Part shown: one piece after another, positions 1 to 7,863 of the stretch
Layout: the number at the start of each line of letters is the position of its first letter
Numbering within the stretch: position 1 is the first letter of the stretch
Source of the DNA: Pseudomonadales bacterium
Lineage (GTDB): Bacteria; Pseudomonadota; Gammaproteobacteria; Pseudomonadales; Azotimanducaceae
Direction of reading: 5' to 3'
NCBI GenBank assembly: GCA_028285415.1
Contig: JANQPF010000015.1
Location: 1 to 64,000 of the forward strand
DNA: 64,000 bases
Made by a program: the position numbers and the translations under genes
Notes under the pieces: model-generated
The model's database searches: none
What the model was told of the DNA's origin: nothing
What the model saw: only the letters and a program-made list of their open reading frames with translations

Positions 1-381
1 GTCCTGCCGGAGATGGTCGAGCGCAAATCCGGCTGGGTCACCATCGTGTCGAGCGTAGGGGGCTTACGCGGTAGTGAGGTGCTGGGTGCTTACTGCATAT
101 CCAAAGCTGCGGACGTGCAGCTGGTTCGCAACCTCGCCGTCGAGTACGGGCCGCACAACATAACGGTGAACGCCATATCCCCGGGGCTGGTCAGAACCGA
201 TTTCGCCCGCGCGCTGTGGGAAAATCCGGACATTCTCAAAGAGCGCACATCCGGAGATCCGCTGCGCCGCATCGGCGAGCCGGAAGAGATTGCGGGCTCG
301 GCGGTGTACCTGGCGTCGAAAGCCGGTGCCTTCACCACGGGGCAGAACATCGTCGTCGACGGTGGCTCGACCATCGCCTGA
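1..381 (+). CDS. Short-chain dehydrogenase/reductase, 3' part (5' end outside window)
   Basis: The reading frame is open from the first base, so the gene starts before the window; about 126 C-terminal residues are seen. The SDR catalytic motif is present as S-S-V followed by Y-C-I-S-K (YxxxK), then the N-A-I-S-P-G-L-V-R-T stretch after the active site and the C-terminal V-V-D-G-G-S-T segment, all typical of classical SDR oxidoreductases of the FabG type. The NAD(P)-binding glycine motif lies upstream of the window. The substrate cannot be read from this part. The next gene, on the same strand, begins 27 bp downstream. Confidence 0.9.
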   Translation, partial: VLPEMVERKSGWVTIVSSVGGLRGSEVLGAYCISKAADVQLVRNLAVEYGPHNITVNAISPGLVRTDFARALWENPDILKERTSGDPLRRIGEPEEIAGSAVYLASKAGAFTTGQNIVVDGGSTIA

Positions 382-408
382 TCGAACAGAAACAGTTAGG
401 AGTCGATA

Positions 409-1146
409 ATGAACGAAGAAGTCCAAGCAAAATGGTGGGCCAGCGCGCTGATGATCGGCGGCGTCATTGGCCTGATCTGCCTGCCCGTTGCCGCCCTCGG
501 CACCCGCGTCGGGCTCTGGAGCTTTGAGCTCGGCATTCCGCTCATGGGCATAGGCGCGGTCCTCGCCGTCATTGTGCTCTTCCTCGGCATCATTGCGTTC
601 GTGTATTGCCTGTCGCGGGGCCTGCAGGCGGAGCGCAGCAATTTGCTCATTGGCATTGCCCTGAGCGCGGTGGTGCTCGGCGTCATGGGCAGCCAGGTGA
701 TGGCGGCGGGAGCGGTCCCGGCCATTCACAACATTTCCACCGACACATCCAATCCGCCCCAGTTCGACAAGATTGTCGCGCTCAGAGGTACGGACTCCAA
801 TCCGCTCGAATATTCTGACGAAGTGGCTGAGCAGCAGCAGGCCGCCTACCCCCAACTTAAGCCGTTGATCAGTCAGGTTGCCCAGGGTGAGATGATCAAC
901 CGCGTCACCCAGGTGCTGCAGGACATGGGCATGGAGGTGGTGGATACCAACGCCGCCGCCGGTCGCGTCGAGGCAACCGACACCACGTTCTGGTTCGGCT
1001 TCAAAGACGACGTGGTGGTTCGCGTGCGCCCTGAAGGGGGCGGATCCGTCGTGGACGTGCGCAGCGTCTCGCGCGTGGGTCAGTCCGACCTCGGAAAGAA
1101 CGCCGCTCGCATCATGGAAATCCTCAACGCGCTGGGCGCCATGTAA
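409..1146 (+). CDS. DUF1499 family membrane protein
   Basis: 245 residues with three hydrophobic segments (about residues 9-32, 40-65 and 75-105) followed by a soluble DUF1499 domain. The domain opens with the family-typical I-H-N-I-S-T-D and N-P-P-Q-F pattern and ends with FWFGFKDDVVVR, VDVRSVSRVGQSDLG and N-A-A-R-I. The function of DUF1499 proteins is not established. A TTAGGAG ribosome site lies 7 bp before the ATG, which supports this start. A strong stem-loop follows the stop codon, so the gene probably ends a transcript that includes the upstream SDR gene. Confidence 0.85.
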   Translation: MNEEVQAKWWASALMIGGVIGLICLPVAALGTRVGLWSFELGIPLMGIGAVLAVIVLFLGIIAFVYCLSRGLQAERSNLLIGIALSAVVLGVMGSQVMAAGAVPAIHNISTDTSNPPQFDKIVALRGTDSNPLEYSDEVAEQQQAAYPQLKPLISQVAQGEMINRVTQVLQDMGMEVVDTNAAAGRVEATDTTFWFGFKDDVVVRVRPEGGGSVVDVRSVSRVGQSDLGKNAARIMEILNALGAM

Positions 1147-1156
1147 GACAGGAATC

Positions 1157-1185
1157 CCGGCGCCTGCCTACAGGCAGTGCGCCGG
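1157..1185 (+). terminator. Stem-loop after the DUF1499 gene, probable terminator
   Basis: Outer arms CCGGCGC (1157-1163) and GCGCCGG (1179-1185) and inner arms TGCCT and AGGCA form a nearly continuous 12-bp stem with a small interior loop. It lies 11 bp after the DUF1499 stop codon. There is no clean T-run after it, only CGTCGATTT, so intrinsic termination is likely but not certain. Confidence 0.5.
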
Positions 1186-1230
1186 CGTCGATTTACAGTC
1201 GTGGCACTTCCGAATTGAAATCGGCATGCC

Positions 1231-2481
1231 GTGACCCATCCGCTGGAACCTGCGCCGCGAGCAGGTCCACAAAAACTGCAGTTCAGACCCGCTGCCCAGC
1301 ATCAGGGTGCGGCGGCCCAGGCGGCAGCGTTTGCCTGGCATCCGCGCGTGCCATCTTGGGTATTGGTGGGTTATTGCTGCCTACTGCTCGTCGGCGCCGG
1401 CTATCTCGTCCAGGTGCAGTACACCGACAAGGTGCGGGCTGGGGGATTGACCGAGCCTCTGCTCCAGCCCGCGCTCCTCAATGCCGCAGAGGCAGGGGAG
1501 ATCACTGCGGTGGGCGTCAGCGAAAATGAATGGGTACAGACTGGTCAGGTCCTCGCGGTCGTTGCTGTCGGAGCCCGCGATGCCGTCGGTGAAGCGGTCG
1601 ATCAGCACGCAATCGAGCAGCTTCAACTCAAACGGCGATCCTTAGTCTCGGAGCGGGACAATCTCGCCGCGTCCGCAGAGGCTGCCCACAATCGTCTGCG
1701 CGTACACCGGGACCAGCTGTTACTCCAGCTAAGCACCGCAACCGAAAACCTGAACATTCTCGAGCGAAGGGCGCTGCTCGCGAAAACGGAACACGAGCGT
1801 CTGACACAGTTGCTGCGAGAGCGCTGGATCAGTCCGCGTGATGCTCGCCGTAGTGAGCTCGAGTACCTCGCTGTGCAACAAGCTGCGGTCAATGGTCGTC
1901 GTGAGCTGATTGATACGAGGGCTGAGCTGACACGGCACGACCATCAGATGGCCACGGATGAAGCAGCCGCCAGGCAGGCGCAGACCCGCCTTGATGCGAG
2001 GATTGCCGATGTGCGGCAGGAACTGCGCCTGCTGACGGCCAGGATGCATCTCTCGGTGGTCGCGCCTTTTGATGGCCACGTGGCGGACTTGCAGGCTTAT
2101 GTGGGTCAGCAGGTGGGTCGCGGTGAGCACATGTTGAGCGTTGTGCCGCCAATGACCATGGAGCACCGGGTTGTCTTGTGGTTACCGGCGACCGCTGGCG
2201 GCAAAGTACGTGAGGGAATGCCGGTGCGCCTCAGATATGCCGGCTATCCGATGACTGAGCATGGTTCTGGAGCTGGCACCGTAGAACGGGTGAGCCCGGT
2301 TGCGCGTGCGCGTTCGCCGGGAATGTTGCGCTATCGGGCGCTGGTCGCCGTGACCGCCTTGCCGCGTGCGGCGGATTGGATACCTGCAGGCATGGCGGTA
2401 GAGGCCGACGTTGTGTTGGCGCGCAAGCCGTTGTGGACATGGTTACTTGAACCGCTCATCAATGCGACCGCACGCCTTTGA
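1231..2481 (+). CDS. HlyD-family membrane fusion protein of a type I-like peptide exporter
   Basis: 416 residues starting at GTG. A proline/alanine-rich cytoplasmic tail is followed by one membrane helix (about residues 43-62), then the HlyD layout: a first lipoyl half, a long alpha-helical hairpin rich in Leu/Glu/Arg (about 125-270), and a second lipoyl half around V-V-A-P-F-D-G-H-V, followed by a beta-barrel segment. It would link the inner-membrane ABC exporter to a TolC-type outer-membrane channel. Its stop codon overlaps the start of the peptidase-containing exporter gene (TGATG), so the two are translationally coupled. No strong ribosome site precedes the GTG, so the start is the least certain point. 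Confidence 0.85.
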   Translation: MTHPLEPAPRAGPQKLQFRPAAQHQGAAAQAAAFAWHPRVPSWVLVGYCCLLLVGAGYLVQVQYTDKVRAGGLTEPLLQPALLNAAEAGEITAVGVSENEWVQTGQVLAVVAVGARDAVGEAVDQHAIEQLQLKRRSLVSERDNLAASAEAAHNRLRVHRDQLLLQLSTATENLNILERRALLAKTEHERLTQLLRERWISPRDARRSELEYLAVQQAAVNGRRELIDTRAELTRHDHQMATDEAAARQAQTRLDARIADVRQELRLLTARMHLSVVAPFDGHVADLQAYVGQQVGRGEHMLSVVPPMTMEHRVVLWLPATAGGKVREGMPVRLRYAGYPMTEHGSGAGTVERVSPVARARSPGMLRYRALVAVTALPRAADWIPAGMAVEADVVLARKPLWTWLLEPLINATARL

Positions 2482-4580
2482 TGCGGGTCCCACTGGAGCT
2501 GCAGAGCGGTCGTGCTGAGTGTGGCCTTGCGTGTCTTGCCATGGTGGTCGGCGCGTACGACCCAGGTATCAATCTGCTCGTACTACGCAGCCGCTTCGGC
2601 GCTGCTGGCCAGGGGGTCACGTTCAAGGATCTGGTACAGCAGGCGCAGACGCTCAACTTCGTAAGTCGCGGTCTGCGCTGTGAACTGAAGGACCTTACGC
2701 GCGTGCGTGCCCCCGCCATTCTGCATTGGCAGATGGATCATTTTGTGGTTCTGGTCCGTGTCGCCCGCCGCGGGTGCGTGCTGCATGATCCGGCCCGCGG
2801 GCGGCGGTTCTGTTCCTGGCAGGAAATGGACTCGGGTTTCACAGGGGCGGCGCTCGAAATCTGGCCTGATATGGACTTTGTACCTGCAGCTGATCCGCCG
2901 CCGCGTTTGACGCTGGGTGAGCTCTACGCTGCCCTGCGTGGCAATCGAAGCTGGCTTTGGTGGAACGTTTTGCTCGCAGCGCTGGTGCAGTTCATGGTGC
3001 TGACGGCGTCATGGCACGTACAGTGGACAGTTGATCTCGGCGTGACCGGCGGCGACACCAGTGTCATCGAAATCTTGGCATGGGGCTTTGCTTTGTTGCT
3101 TGGCGTTCGAGTGCTTACCCAGTGGCTGCGCGGCCTGCTGGTCATGCACGCAGGCCACGGCCTGTCGTTTGAGCTCGGAAGTGATCTCCTCCGTCAGCTG
3201 CTGGCCCTGCCGCCGCGCTGGTTTGAAGATCGGCGGGCGGGGGACATCGTATCCCGTTTCGACGCGCTGCCGCCGGTACAGGACTTTTTCACACGCGGCG
3301 TCGGTAGCCTGATCGTGGATGGCATGATGGTGTTGCTGGCGTCTTGTTTCATGCTGTTATACGAGCCGCTCCTGGCGCTGGGAGTCATCACTCTGCATGG
3401 GCTTTCTGCTGTCCTGCAGGCGTGCATGGCGCCGCGCATGCAACGTTTACAGACAGCGGCGGTAGCTGCGGGTGCGGAAGAACGCTCCCATCTGGTGGAA
3501 ACCGTACACGCGATTCACACCGTCAAGGCTTATGGTCAGGAGTCGGGTCGCCATACTCAGTGGCAACGTCTGCACGGCCAGACTCTGTTGCATCGGCTCA
3601 GCTTGCAGCACACGCAGCTTGGTCTGCATAGCGTAGTCACTGGCCTGGGTGGGATTGAACATCTTGCGACGGTTGCATTGCTGGCGCACGCCGTGCTCGA
3701 TGGAAATATCACCCTCGGCATGCTGTTTGCGTTCCTGAGCTATCGCAATCATTTTGCGGAACGCGCGCGCCTTCTCAGCGAAGAGGTCCTGTCGCTGCGG
3801 CTTCTGAGAGTTTACCTGGCGCGTCTGGCAGACATATGGCTCTCACCCGCGGAGCAGCGTGGGACCTCTCCGGAAGGCCGAATCCCTGTCGAGACGCTGC
3901 GCGCTTGCCGGCTGCAGTATCGACACACGGCACATTCAGCCTGGGTGCTGGATGAGGTTGATCTTGAAATTCGTCCGGGTGAGTTTGTGGCGGTTGTGGG
4001 CGCGTCCGGCTGCGGCAAGACCACGCTCCTGCGCCTGCTCATGGGTCTCGACCATCCGGGTTCGGGTCGCGTGCTCTGGGGCGAACGGGAGCTGGTCGGT
4101 GAAGCGCTCGGTCAGTTTCGACGCCAGAGTGCATGTGTGATGCAGGGTGACAGCCTCTTTTCCGGGAGCATTGCAGACAACGTCACGCTCTGGGGAGCGC
4201 CAGATGAAGCGCGGATCATGGCCTGTTTGGACGCGGTTGGCCTCAAAGAGGTCATCGCAGCGCTGCCCATGCAGGTACGAAGCCGCCTTGGCGAGATTGG
4301 CAACAGCTTCTCCGCAGGGCAGATGCAGCGGCTGATGCTGGCACGAGCGTTGTATCAACAGCCGGACTATCTCTTTGTCGATGAAGGTACGGCGCACCTC
4401 GATCGCATCGGAGCCCACGAGCTGGCTGATCTCTTGCGCGGCGTTACCTGTACGCGTGTGGTCGTGACTCACGACCTGGCACTAGCGGCGCGCGCGGATC
4501 GAGTCTGGTACTTAACGTGCGGAAACGTGTCTGAAATGGCGCCGTCAGAAGTGCAGCAACTGCGTATGCAGGCTGATTAG
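2481..4580 (+). CDS. Peptidase C39-containing ABC exporter (CvaB/RaxB type)
   Basis: About 699 residues: N-terminal peptidase C39 domain, six-helix exporter domain and ATPase. Protease residues are visible as the Cys in A-E-C-G-L-A-C-L, the His in W-Q-M-D-H-F-V-V-L and the Asp in L-H-D-P-A-R-G. The ATPase has Walker A GASGCGKTT, signature F-S-A-G-Q-M-Q-R and Walker B YLFVDEG. Proteins of this family cleave leader peptides after a double glycine and export the mature peptide, classically bacteriocins. ATG at 2481 overlaps the HlyD stop; a TTG one codon earlier is possible. No precursor or TolC gene is seen nearby. The 3' end overlaps the convergent phosphoesterase gene by 36 bp. Confidence 0.92.
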   Translation: MRVPLELQSGRAECGLACLAMVVGAYDPGINLLVLRSRFGAAGQGVTFKDLVQQAQTLNFVSRGLRCELKDLTRVRAPAILHWQMDHFVVLVRVARRGCVLHDPARGRRFCSWQEMDSGFTGAALEIWPDMDFVPAADPPPRLTLGELYAALRGNRSWLWWNVLLAALVQFMVLTASWHVQWTVDLGVTGGDTSVIEILAWGFALLLGVRVLTQWLRGLLVMHAGHGLSFELGSDLLRQLLALPPRWFEDRRAGDIVSRFDALPPVQDFFTRGVGSLIVDGMMVLLASCFMLLYEPLLALGVITLHGLSAVLQACMAPRMQRLQTAAVAAGAEERSHLVETVHAIHTVKAYGQESGRHTQWQRLHGQTLLHRLSLQHTQLGLHSVVTGLGGIEHLATVALLAHAVLDGNITLGMLFAFLSYRNHFAERARLLSEEVLSLRLLRVYLARLADIWLSPAEQRGTSPEGRIPVETLRACRLQYRHTAHSAWVLDEVDLEIRPGEFVAVVGASGCGKTTLLRLLMGLDHPGSGRVLWGERELVGEALGQFRRQSACVMQGDSLFSGSIADNVTLWGAPDEARIMACLDAVGLKEVIAALPMQVRSRLGEIGNSFSAGQMQRLMLARALYQQPDYLFVDEGTAHLDRIGAHELADLLRGVTCTRVVVTHDLALAARADRVWYLTCGNVSEMAPSEVQQLRMQAD

Positions 4581-5030
4581 ATCCACCACCCCGATCGCGT
4601 TCTTGCCGTGCATGTGCCCGGCACATTCTCCCGGGTTGAAGAAGGTGGTGCCGTCCCGCTCCTCGTGGCGGTAGAGATGCGTGTGCCCGTGCAGCGCCAA
4701 CTCATGCCGCGCGTGCAGATGGCCGTCGAACTCCAGCGGGTCGTGGACCACGATGATCTCGCGCTCGGCCCAGATGTCGATGAACGGTGGGTCGCAGAAC
4801 TCAAAGCCGTGACGGGCAACCGCCGCTTCCAGGGACTCGCGCTCGAGATCGTTGTTGCCGTACACGCCGTACATCGGGGCGTCCAGGTTGCCCAGCACCT
4901 CAATCGTTTTCGCCTGGGTGATGTCTCCCGTGTGGATGACGCGGTCGACCCCGGCGGTGTTGAAGAGCTCGACGATTTTCGCCACGTTCTTCAGGTTGTT
5001 GTGCGTGTCGCTGACGATGCCAATGCGCAT
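4545..5030 (-). CDS. YfcE/MJ0936-type metallophosphoesterase
   Basis: 161 residues, a complete small calcineurin-like phosphoesterase. Metal-site motifs appear in family order: S-D-T-H near the N-terminus, H-T-G-D-I, G-N-N-D, V-V-H-D and H-G-H-T-H, with a closing N-P-G-E. Members hydrolyse phosphodiesters in vitro; the physiological substrate is unknown for most. The gene converges on the C39 exporter gene and shares its last 36 bp. It lies downstream of a strong terminator, so it must have its own promoter or depend on read-through. Confidence 0.9.
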   Translation of the reverse strand: MRIGIVSDTHNNLKNVAKIVELFNTAGVDRVIHTGDITQAKTIEVLGNLDAPMYGVYGNNDLERESLEAAVARHGFEFCDPPFIDIWAEREIIVVHDPLEFDGHLHARHELALHGHTHLYRHEERDGTTFFNPGECAGHMHGKNAIGVVDLISLHTQLLHF

Positions 5031-5053
5031 TGAGGACTACTTCCGGCAGATAC

Positions 5054-5080
5054 AAAAACGCCGGGCGGTGTGCCCGGCGT
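5054..5080 (-). terminator. Intrinsic terminator of the thiolase operon
   Basis: On the minus strand ACGCCGGGC (5080-5072) pairs perfectly with GCCCGGCGT (5066-5058) around a 5-nt loop and runs directly into TTTTT (5058-5054). This is a textbook rho-independent terminator 19 bp after the thiolase stop codon. Confidence 0.92.
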
Positions 5081-5098
5081 CCCTGCGAGCCTGGTAGA

Positions 5099-6241
5099 TC
5101 AGGCTTTTTCGAGGATGTGAATGCCGCAGGCGGAACCCAGGCCAATGACGTGGGTCATGCCAATCTTGGCACCTTCAACCTGTCTGCCGCCGGCTTCGCC
5201 GCGCAGATGGGTGCTCACCTCGTAGATGTTGGCAATGCCGGTGGCGCCCAGCGGGTGTCCCTTGGACAGGAGGCCACCGGAGACGTTGACCGGGATGCGG
5301 CCGCCGAGGGTCACTTCGCCGTCGTCGATCATGCGGCCGGCTTCACCGTCGCCGCAGAGGCCGAGGTTCTCGTAGTGCAGGATTTCCGCGGTGGCGAAAC
5401 AGTCGTGCAGCTCGACGAGGTCGATGTCGTCGGGGCCGAGGCCGGCCATCTCGTAGGCGTCCTTTGCCGCACGGCGGGTGCAGGAATTGACGTCAGGCAT
5501 GACGAGGTCACGCTCCTGCCACGGGTCGGAGGCCATGACCGATGCGCGTACTTTCACGGCGCGGGACATGAGGCCAAGCTCTTTTGCTTTCGCTTCGGAG
5601 CAGATAACCGCGGCGGCGGAGCCGTCGACGTTCACGGAACACATGAGCTTCGTGTTCGGGTAGGAGATCATCTCCGCGTTCATGACCGTGTCGAGCGGCG
5701 TTTCGATCTGGTACATCGCCTTCGGGTTCAGCGTGGAGTGATGGTGGTTCTTCACGGACACCTTGGCGAACTGCTCGAAGGTGGTGCCGTACTTGCGCGC
5801 GTGCTCCATGCCGGCTTCGGCAAAGACCGCAGGCATGGTGCCGGAACCGAGGAGCCCCTCTTTCGGAATGCCGGCTGCACCGCCCGCGCCGCCGAGGAGG
5901 CCTTTGCCCATCTGCTCGACGCCCACGGCTAGCACACAGTCGTAGAGACCGGCTTTGACCGATGCCCACGCTTCGCGGAACGCGGTGGCGCCGGTGGCGC
6001 AGGCGTTGGCCACGTTCACCACCGGGATGCCGGTCTGGCCAATTTCCTGGAGGATGCGCTGGCCGACCATGCCGGACGCCTGGCCGAGGTTGCCGCAGTA
6101 CAGCGCCTGCATGTCCTGAATGGTCAGGCCGCAGTCGTCGAGCGCCATGAGGGCTGCCTCCGAGCCGATCTGCGGGACCGTTTTATCGGGAAAACGGCCG
6201 AATTTGATCATGTCTACGCCGACAATATATGCGTCAGTCAT
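5099..6241 (-). CDS. Thiolase, SCP-x/acetyl-CoA acetyltransferase-like
   Basis: 380 residues. The nucleophilic cysteine lies in N-A-C-A-T-G-A. The C-terminal half carries the H-D-C-F-A-T-A-E-I stretch of SCP2-type thiolases and S-K-G-H-P-L-G-A-T-G with the catalytic histidine, then G-L-G-S-A-C-G. Such enzymes cleave or condense acyl-CoA thioesters, often of branched or sterol side-chain substrates. It is the second gene of a two-gene unit with a DUF35 Zn-ribbon/OB-fold protein, a partnership known to form a complex in steroid-type thiolases. The exact substrate cannot be read from sequence. A strong terminator follows. Confidence 0.92.
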   Translation of the reverse strand: MTDAYIVGVDMIKFGRFPDKTVPQIGSEAALMALDDCGLTIQDMQALYCGNLGQASGMVGQRILQEIGQTGIPVVNVANACATGATAFREAWASVKAGLYDCVLAVGVEQMGKGLLGGAGGAAGIPKEGLLGSGTMPAVFAEAGMEHARKYGTTFEQFAKVSVKNHHHSTLNPKAMYQIETPLDTVMNAEMISYPNTKLMCSVNVDGSAAAVICSEAKAKELGLMSRAVKVRASVMASDPWQERDLVMPDVNSCTRRAAKDAYEMAGLGPDDIDLVELHDCFATAEILHYENLGLCGDGEAGRMIDDGEVTLGGRIPVNVSGGLLSKGHPLGATGIANIYEVSTHLRGEAGGRQVEGAKIGMTHVIGLGSACGIHILEKA

Positions 6242-6262
6242 GTTGGTCTCCTTGGTGGCTCA

Positions 6263-6682
6263 TCAGCCAGCTGCAGGTTGGAAGAAGTAAGAAAGATAAG
6301 AGTTTCCGTCGCGGTCTTTGCGCCCGAGGGCGTCGTCGAATACCACTTCTACAGGCATATCGAATTCGATGGCGGCCGGGTCGGGGTCAACGTTGATGAG
6401 ATTCCCCTTGATGGCCGTGCCGTCGTCCAGGTCGACGATGGCGCTGATGTACGGGACTTCGATGCCCGGAAAGGACCGGTGCACAATCGAGTAAGAGTAG
6501 AGTTTGCCGGAGGTCGGCAGGGTCACGACGCTCATCTGGTCGCGCGCTCCGCATTTGGAGCAGGTGGTACGCTCCCCCAGAAAGGTGGCGCCGCAGGCAC
6601 CGCATTTGTGTCCTTCCAGGTATGGATCGCCGCCCTCCGGTATTTTCAGGTAAGGCACGGCGGGTAAAGGCTGATCGCTCAA
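6263..6682 (-). CDS. DUF35 Zn-ribbon/OB-fold acyl-CoA-associated protein
   Basis: 139 residues. Cys27, Cys30, Cys41 and Cys44 form a rubredoxin-like zinc ribbon (C-G-A-C and C-S-K-C), followed by an OB-fold with G-K-L-Y-S-Y-S-I-V-H and P-Y-I-S-A-I-V-D-L-D-D-G. DUF35 proteins bind acyl-CoA and assist thiolases. TTG at 6682 is the only possible start near the conserved N-terminus: it comes six codons after an in-frame TAG, with GGGGGA just 3 bp upstream. The thiolase gene starts 21 bp downstream, giving one operon. Confidence 0.9.
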   Translation of the reverse strand: MSDQPLPAVPYLKIPEGGDPYLEGHKCGACGATFLGERTTCSKCGARDQMSVVTLPTSGKLYSYSIVHRSFPGIEVPYISAIVDLDDGTAIKGNLINVDPDPAAIEFDMPVEVVFDDALGRKDRDGNSYLSYFFQPAAG

Positions 6683-6828
6683 GATTCCCCCTGTGATCTA
6701 GTCAGTCGCTAAAAACCTTAGGATCTTACTATCGGCGGGCGAAGGGCGCCAGACTACAAGAATGCCCCATGATGGGCGCAAACTGTGCTAACAGGCTGGT
6801 TTCGAGGCACGAGCGGCGGGGAGAGAAC

Positions 6829-7188
6829 ATGGCAACCGAGGCGCGCAGACGAACGCAGAACATCACGCTGATTGCGGTCATCACGCTGCTGGCGGCGGCC
6901 TGCAGCATGACGAACATACCCATCAAGGTGCCCACCAAGAAAACCGCGGAGGTCATTTCCGCCCAGGAAGACCGCGACATTGTGACCATGGGCGCGCCGT
7001 ACCTGTACGTGGAAAAGCCGGATGTGGACTGGGGCAAAGCCCGCCAGGACGCCATCAAGTACTGCCAGGAGTGGCGCGGCTACAATCACGCAGAGCCCGT
7101 GGGTAACACCCGCAGGCAGTGCACGAGCCAGGTGGGTTCGGACTGTGTCCGCTATTCCCTGGTCGGCGACTATCAATGTCTGCCTTGA
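6829..7188 (+). CDS. Small hypothetical lipoprotein
   Basis: 119 residues from the ATG at 6829, chosen because GCGGGGAGAG lies just before it and because the signal peptide then fits; an in-frame ATG at 6769 would add 20 residues without a ribosome site. A hydrophobic stretch ends in the lipobox L-A-A-A-C, so the mature protein would be lipid-anchored. The mature part is short, with three further cysteines (Y-C-Q-E-W, Q-C-T-S, D-C-V-R) and a C-terminal Y-Q-C-L-P, suggesting disulfides. No family is recognised. Confidence 0.7.
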   Translation: MATEARRRTQNITLIAVITLLAAACSMTNIPIKVPTKKTAEVISAQEDRDIVTMGAPYLYVEKPDVDWGKARQDAIKYCQEWRGYNHAEPVGNTRRQCTSQVGSDCVRYSLVGDYQCLP

Positions 7189-7294
7189 TGCGTCTAAGAA
7201 ACTATTTTTTTAGATTGGTTTGTTCTAAAAACGTCCGTTTACACACCCAGCGGGCTTCGGCAGGGTTAGTGCTGAGGACATTGGGGAGCGCGCG

Positions 7295-7699
7295 ATGAAG
7301 TCGCTGAAAGTCAAAGATTACATGGCCAGACGCCTGATCACCTTCCGGCCCAAAACGAATGTGGTCGAGGCGATGGATGTGTTTCTGAAAAACCGCATTT
7401 CGGGTGCCCCCGTGGTGGATGAGGACGGCAACCTGCTCGGCATTCTCTCGGAGGTAGACCTCATGCAGGTCATCGTGCAGGACAGCTATTACGACGAGTC
7501 CGTGGGCATCGTCGGTGACTACATGCGCACCGAGGTAGATACGGTCGATCCCGAAATGGACATCTACACCCTGGCGGAAAAGTTCATCAAGGAGCATCGC
7601 CGTCGTTACCCCGTCATGCACGAAGGCCGTCTGGTTGGCCAGGTGAGCCGGCGGGACGTGCTGGCCGCCGCGGAGAAATTCCTCCACCACGAAGCCTGA
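7295..7699 (+). CDS. Stand-alone CBS-domain pair protein
   Basis: 134 residues made of two CBS motifs, about 7-60 and 72-130. Each begins with a V-x-D-Y-M segment and has the G-A-P-V-V-D-E-D-G-N-L-L-G-I-L-S and R-Y-P-V-M-H-E-G-R-L-V-G-Q-V-S core. CBS pairs bind adenosyl nucleotides and act as regulatory modules. No catalytic or membrane domain is attached, so the partner is unknown. GGGGAG precedes the ATG by 7 bp. It is a single gene with flanking non-coding DNA on both sides. Confidence 0.9.
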   Translation: MKSLKVKDYMARRLITFRPKTNVVEAMDVFLKNRISGAPVVDEDGNLLGILSEVDLMQVIVQDSYYDESVGIVGDYMRTEVDTVDPEMDIYTLAEKFIKEHRRRYPVMHEGRLVGQVSRRDVLAAAEKFLHHEA

Positions 7700-7728
7700 G
7701 ACCGCTCACGCCCGATCTCACTCCGTTC

Positions 7729-7745
7729 TGAGCCGGCCCGGCTCA
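7729..7745 (+). terminator. Short GC stem-loop after the CBS gene
   Basis: TGAGCCGG and CCGGCTCA form a perfect 8-bp inverted repeat around one base, 29 bp after the CBS stop. The one-base loop means that fewer pairs form in practice. TCTGTCGCCGTTT follows, without a T-run. It may end the CBS transcript before the Pho-box promoter. Confidence 0.35.
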
Positions 7746-7768
7746 TCTGTCGCCGTTTGTTCATCAAA

Positions 7769-7808
7769 CTGGCATTGCTTTGTCATGGAAGCAGCACGGC
7801 GCTGTCAC
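7769..7808 (+). promoter_or_regulatory. Tandem Pho box upstream of the glycerophosphodiesterase gene
   Basis: Four units repeat with an exact 11-nt period: CTGGCAT (7769), TTGTCAT (7780), GCAGCAC (7791, weak) and CTGTCAC (7802), separated by 4-nt spacers. The PhoB half-site consensus is CTGTCAT with 4-nt spacers, so three of the four units fit well. A -10-like CATAAC (7817-7822) lies 8 bp after the last unit, as expected when the Pho box replaces the -35. This predicts induction of the downstream gene under phosphate starvation. Confidence 0.65.
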
Positions 7809-7863
7809 GTTAACGCCATAACGTCACCGGCGCAGTATCCGTAACAATTCGAAGGAGTCGAAC

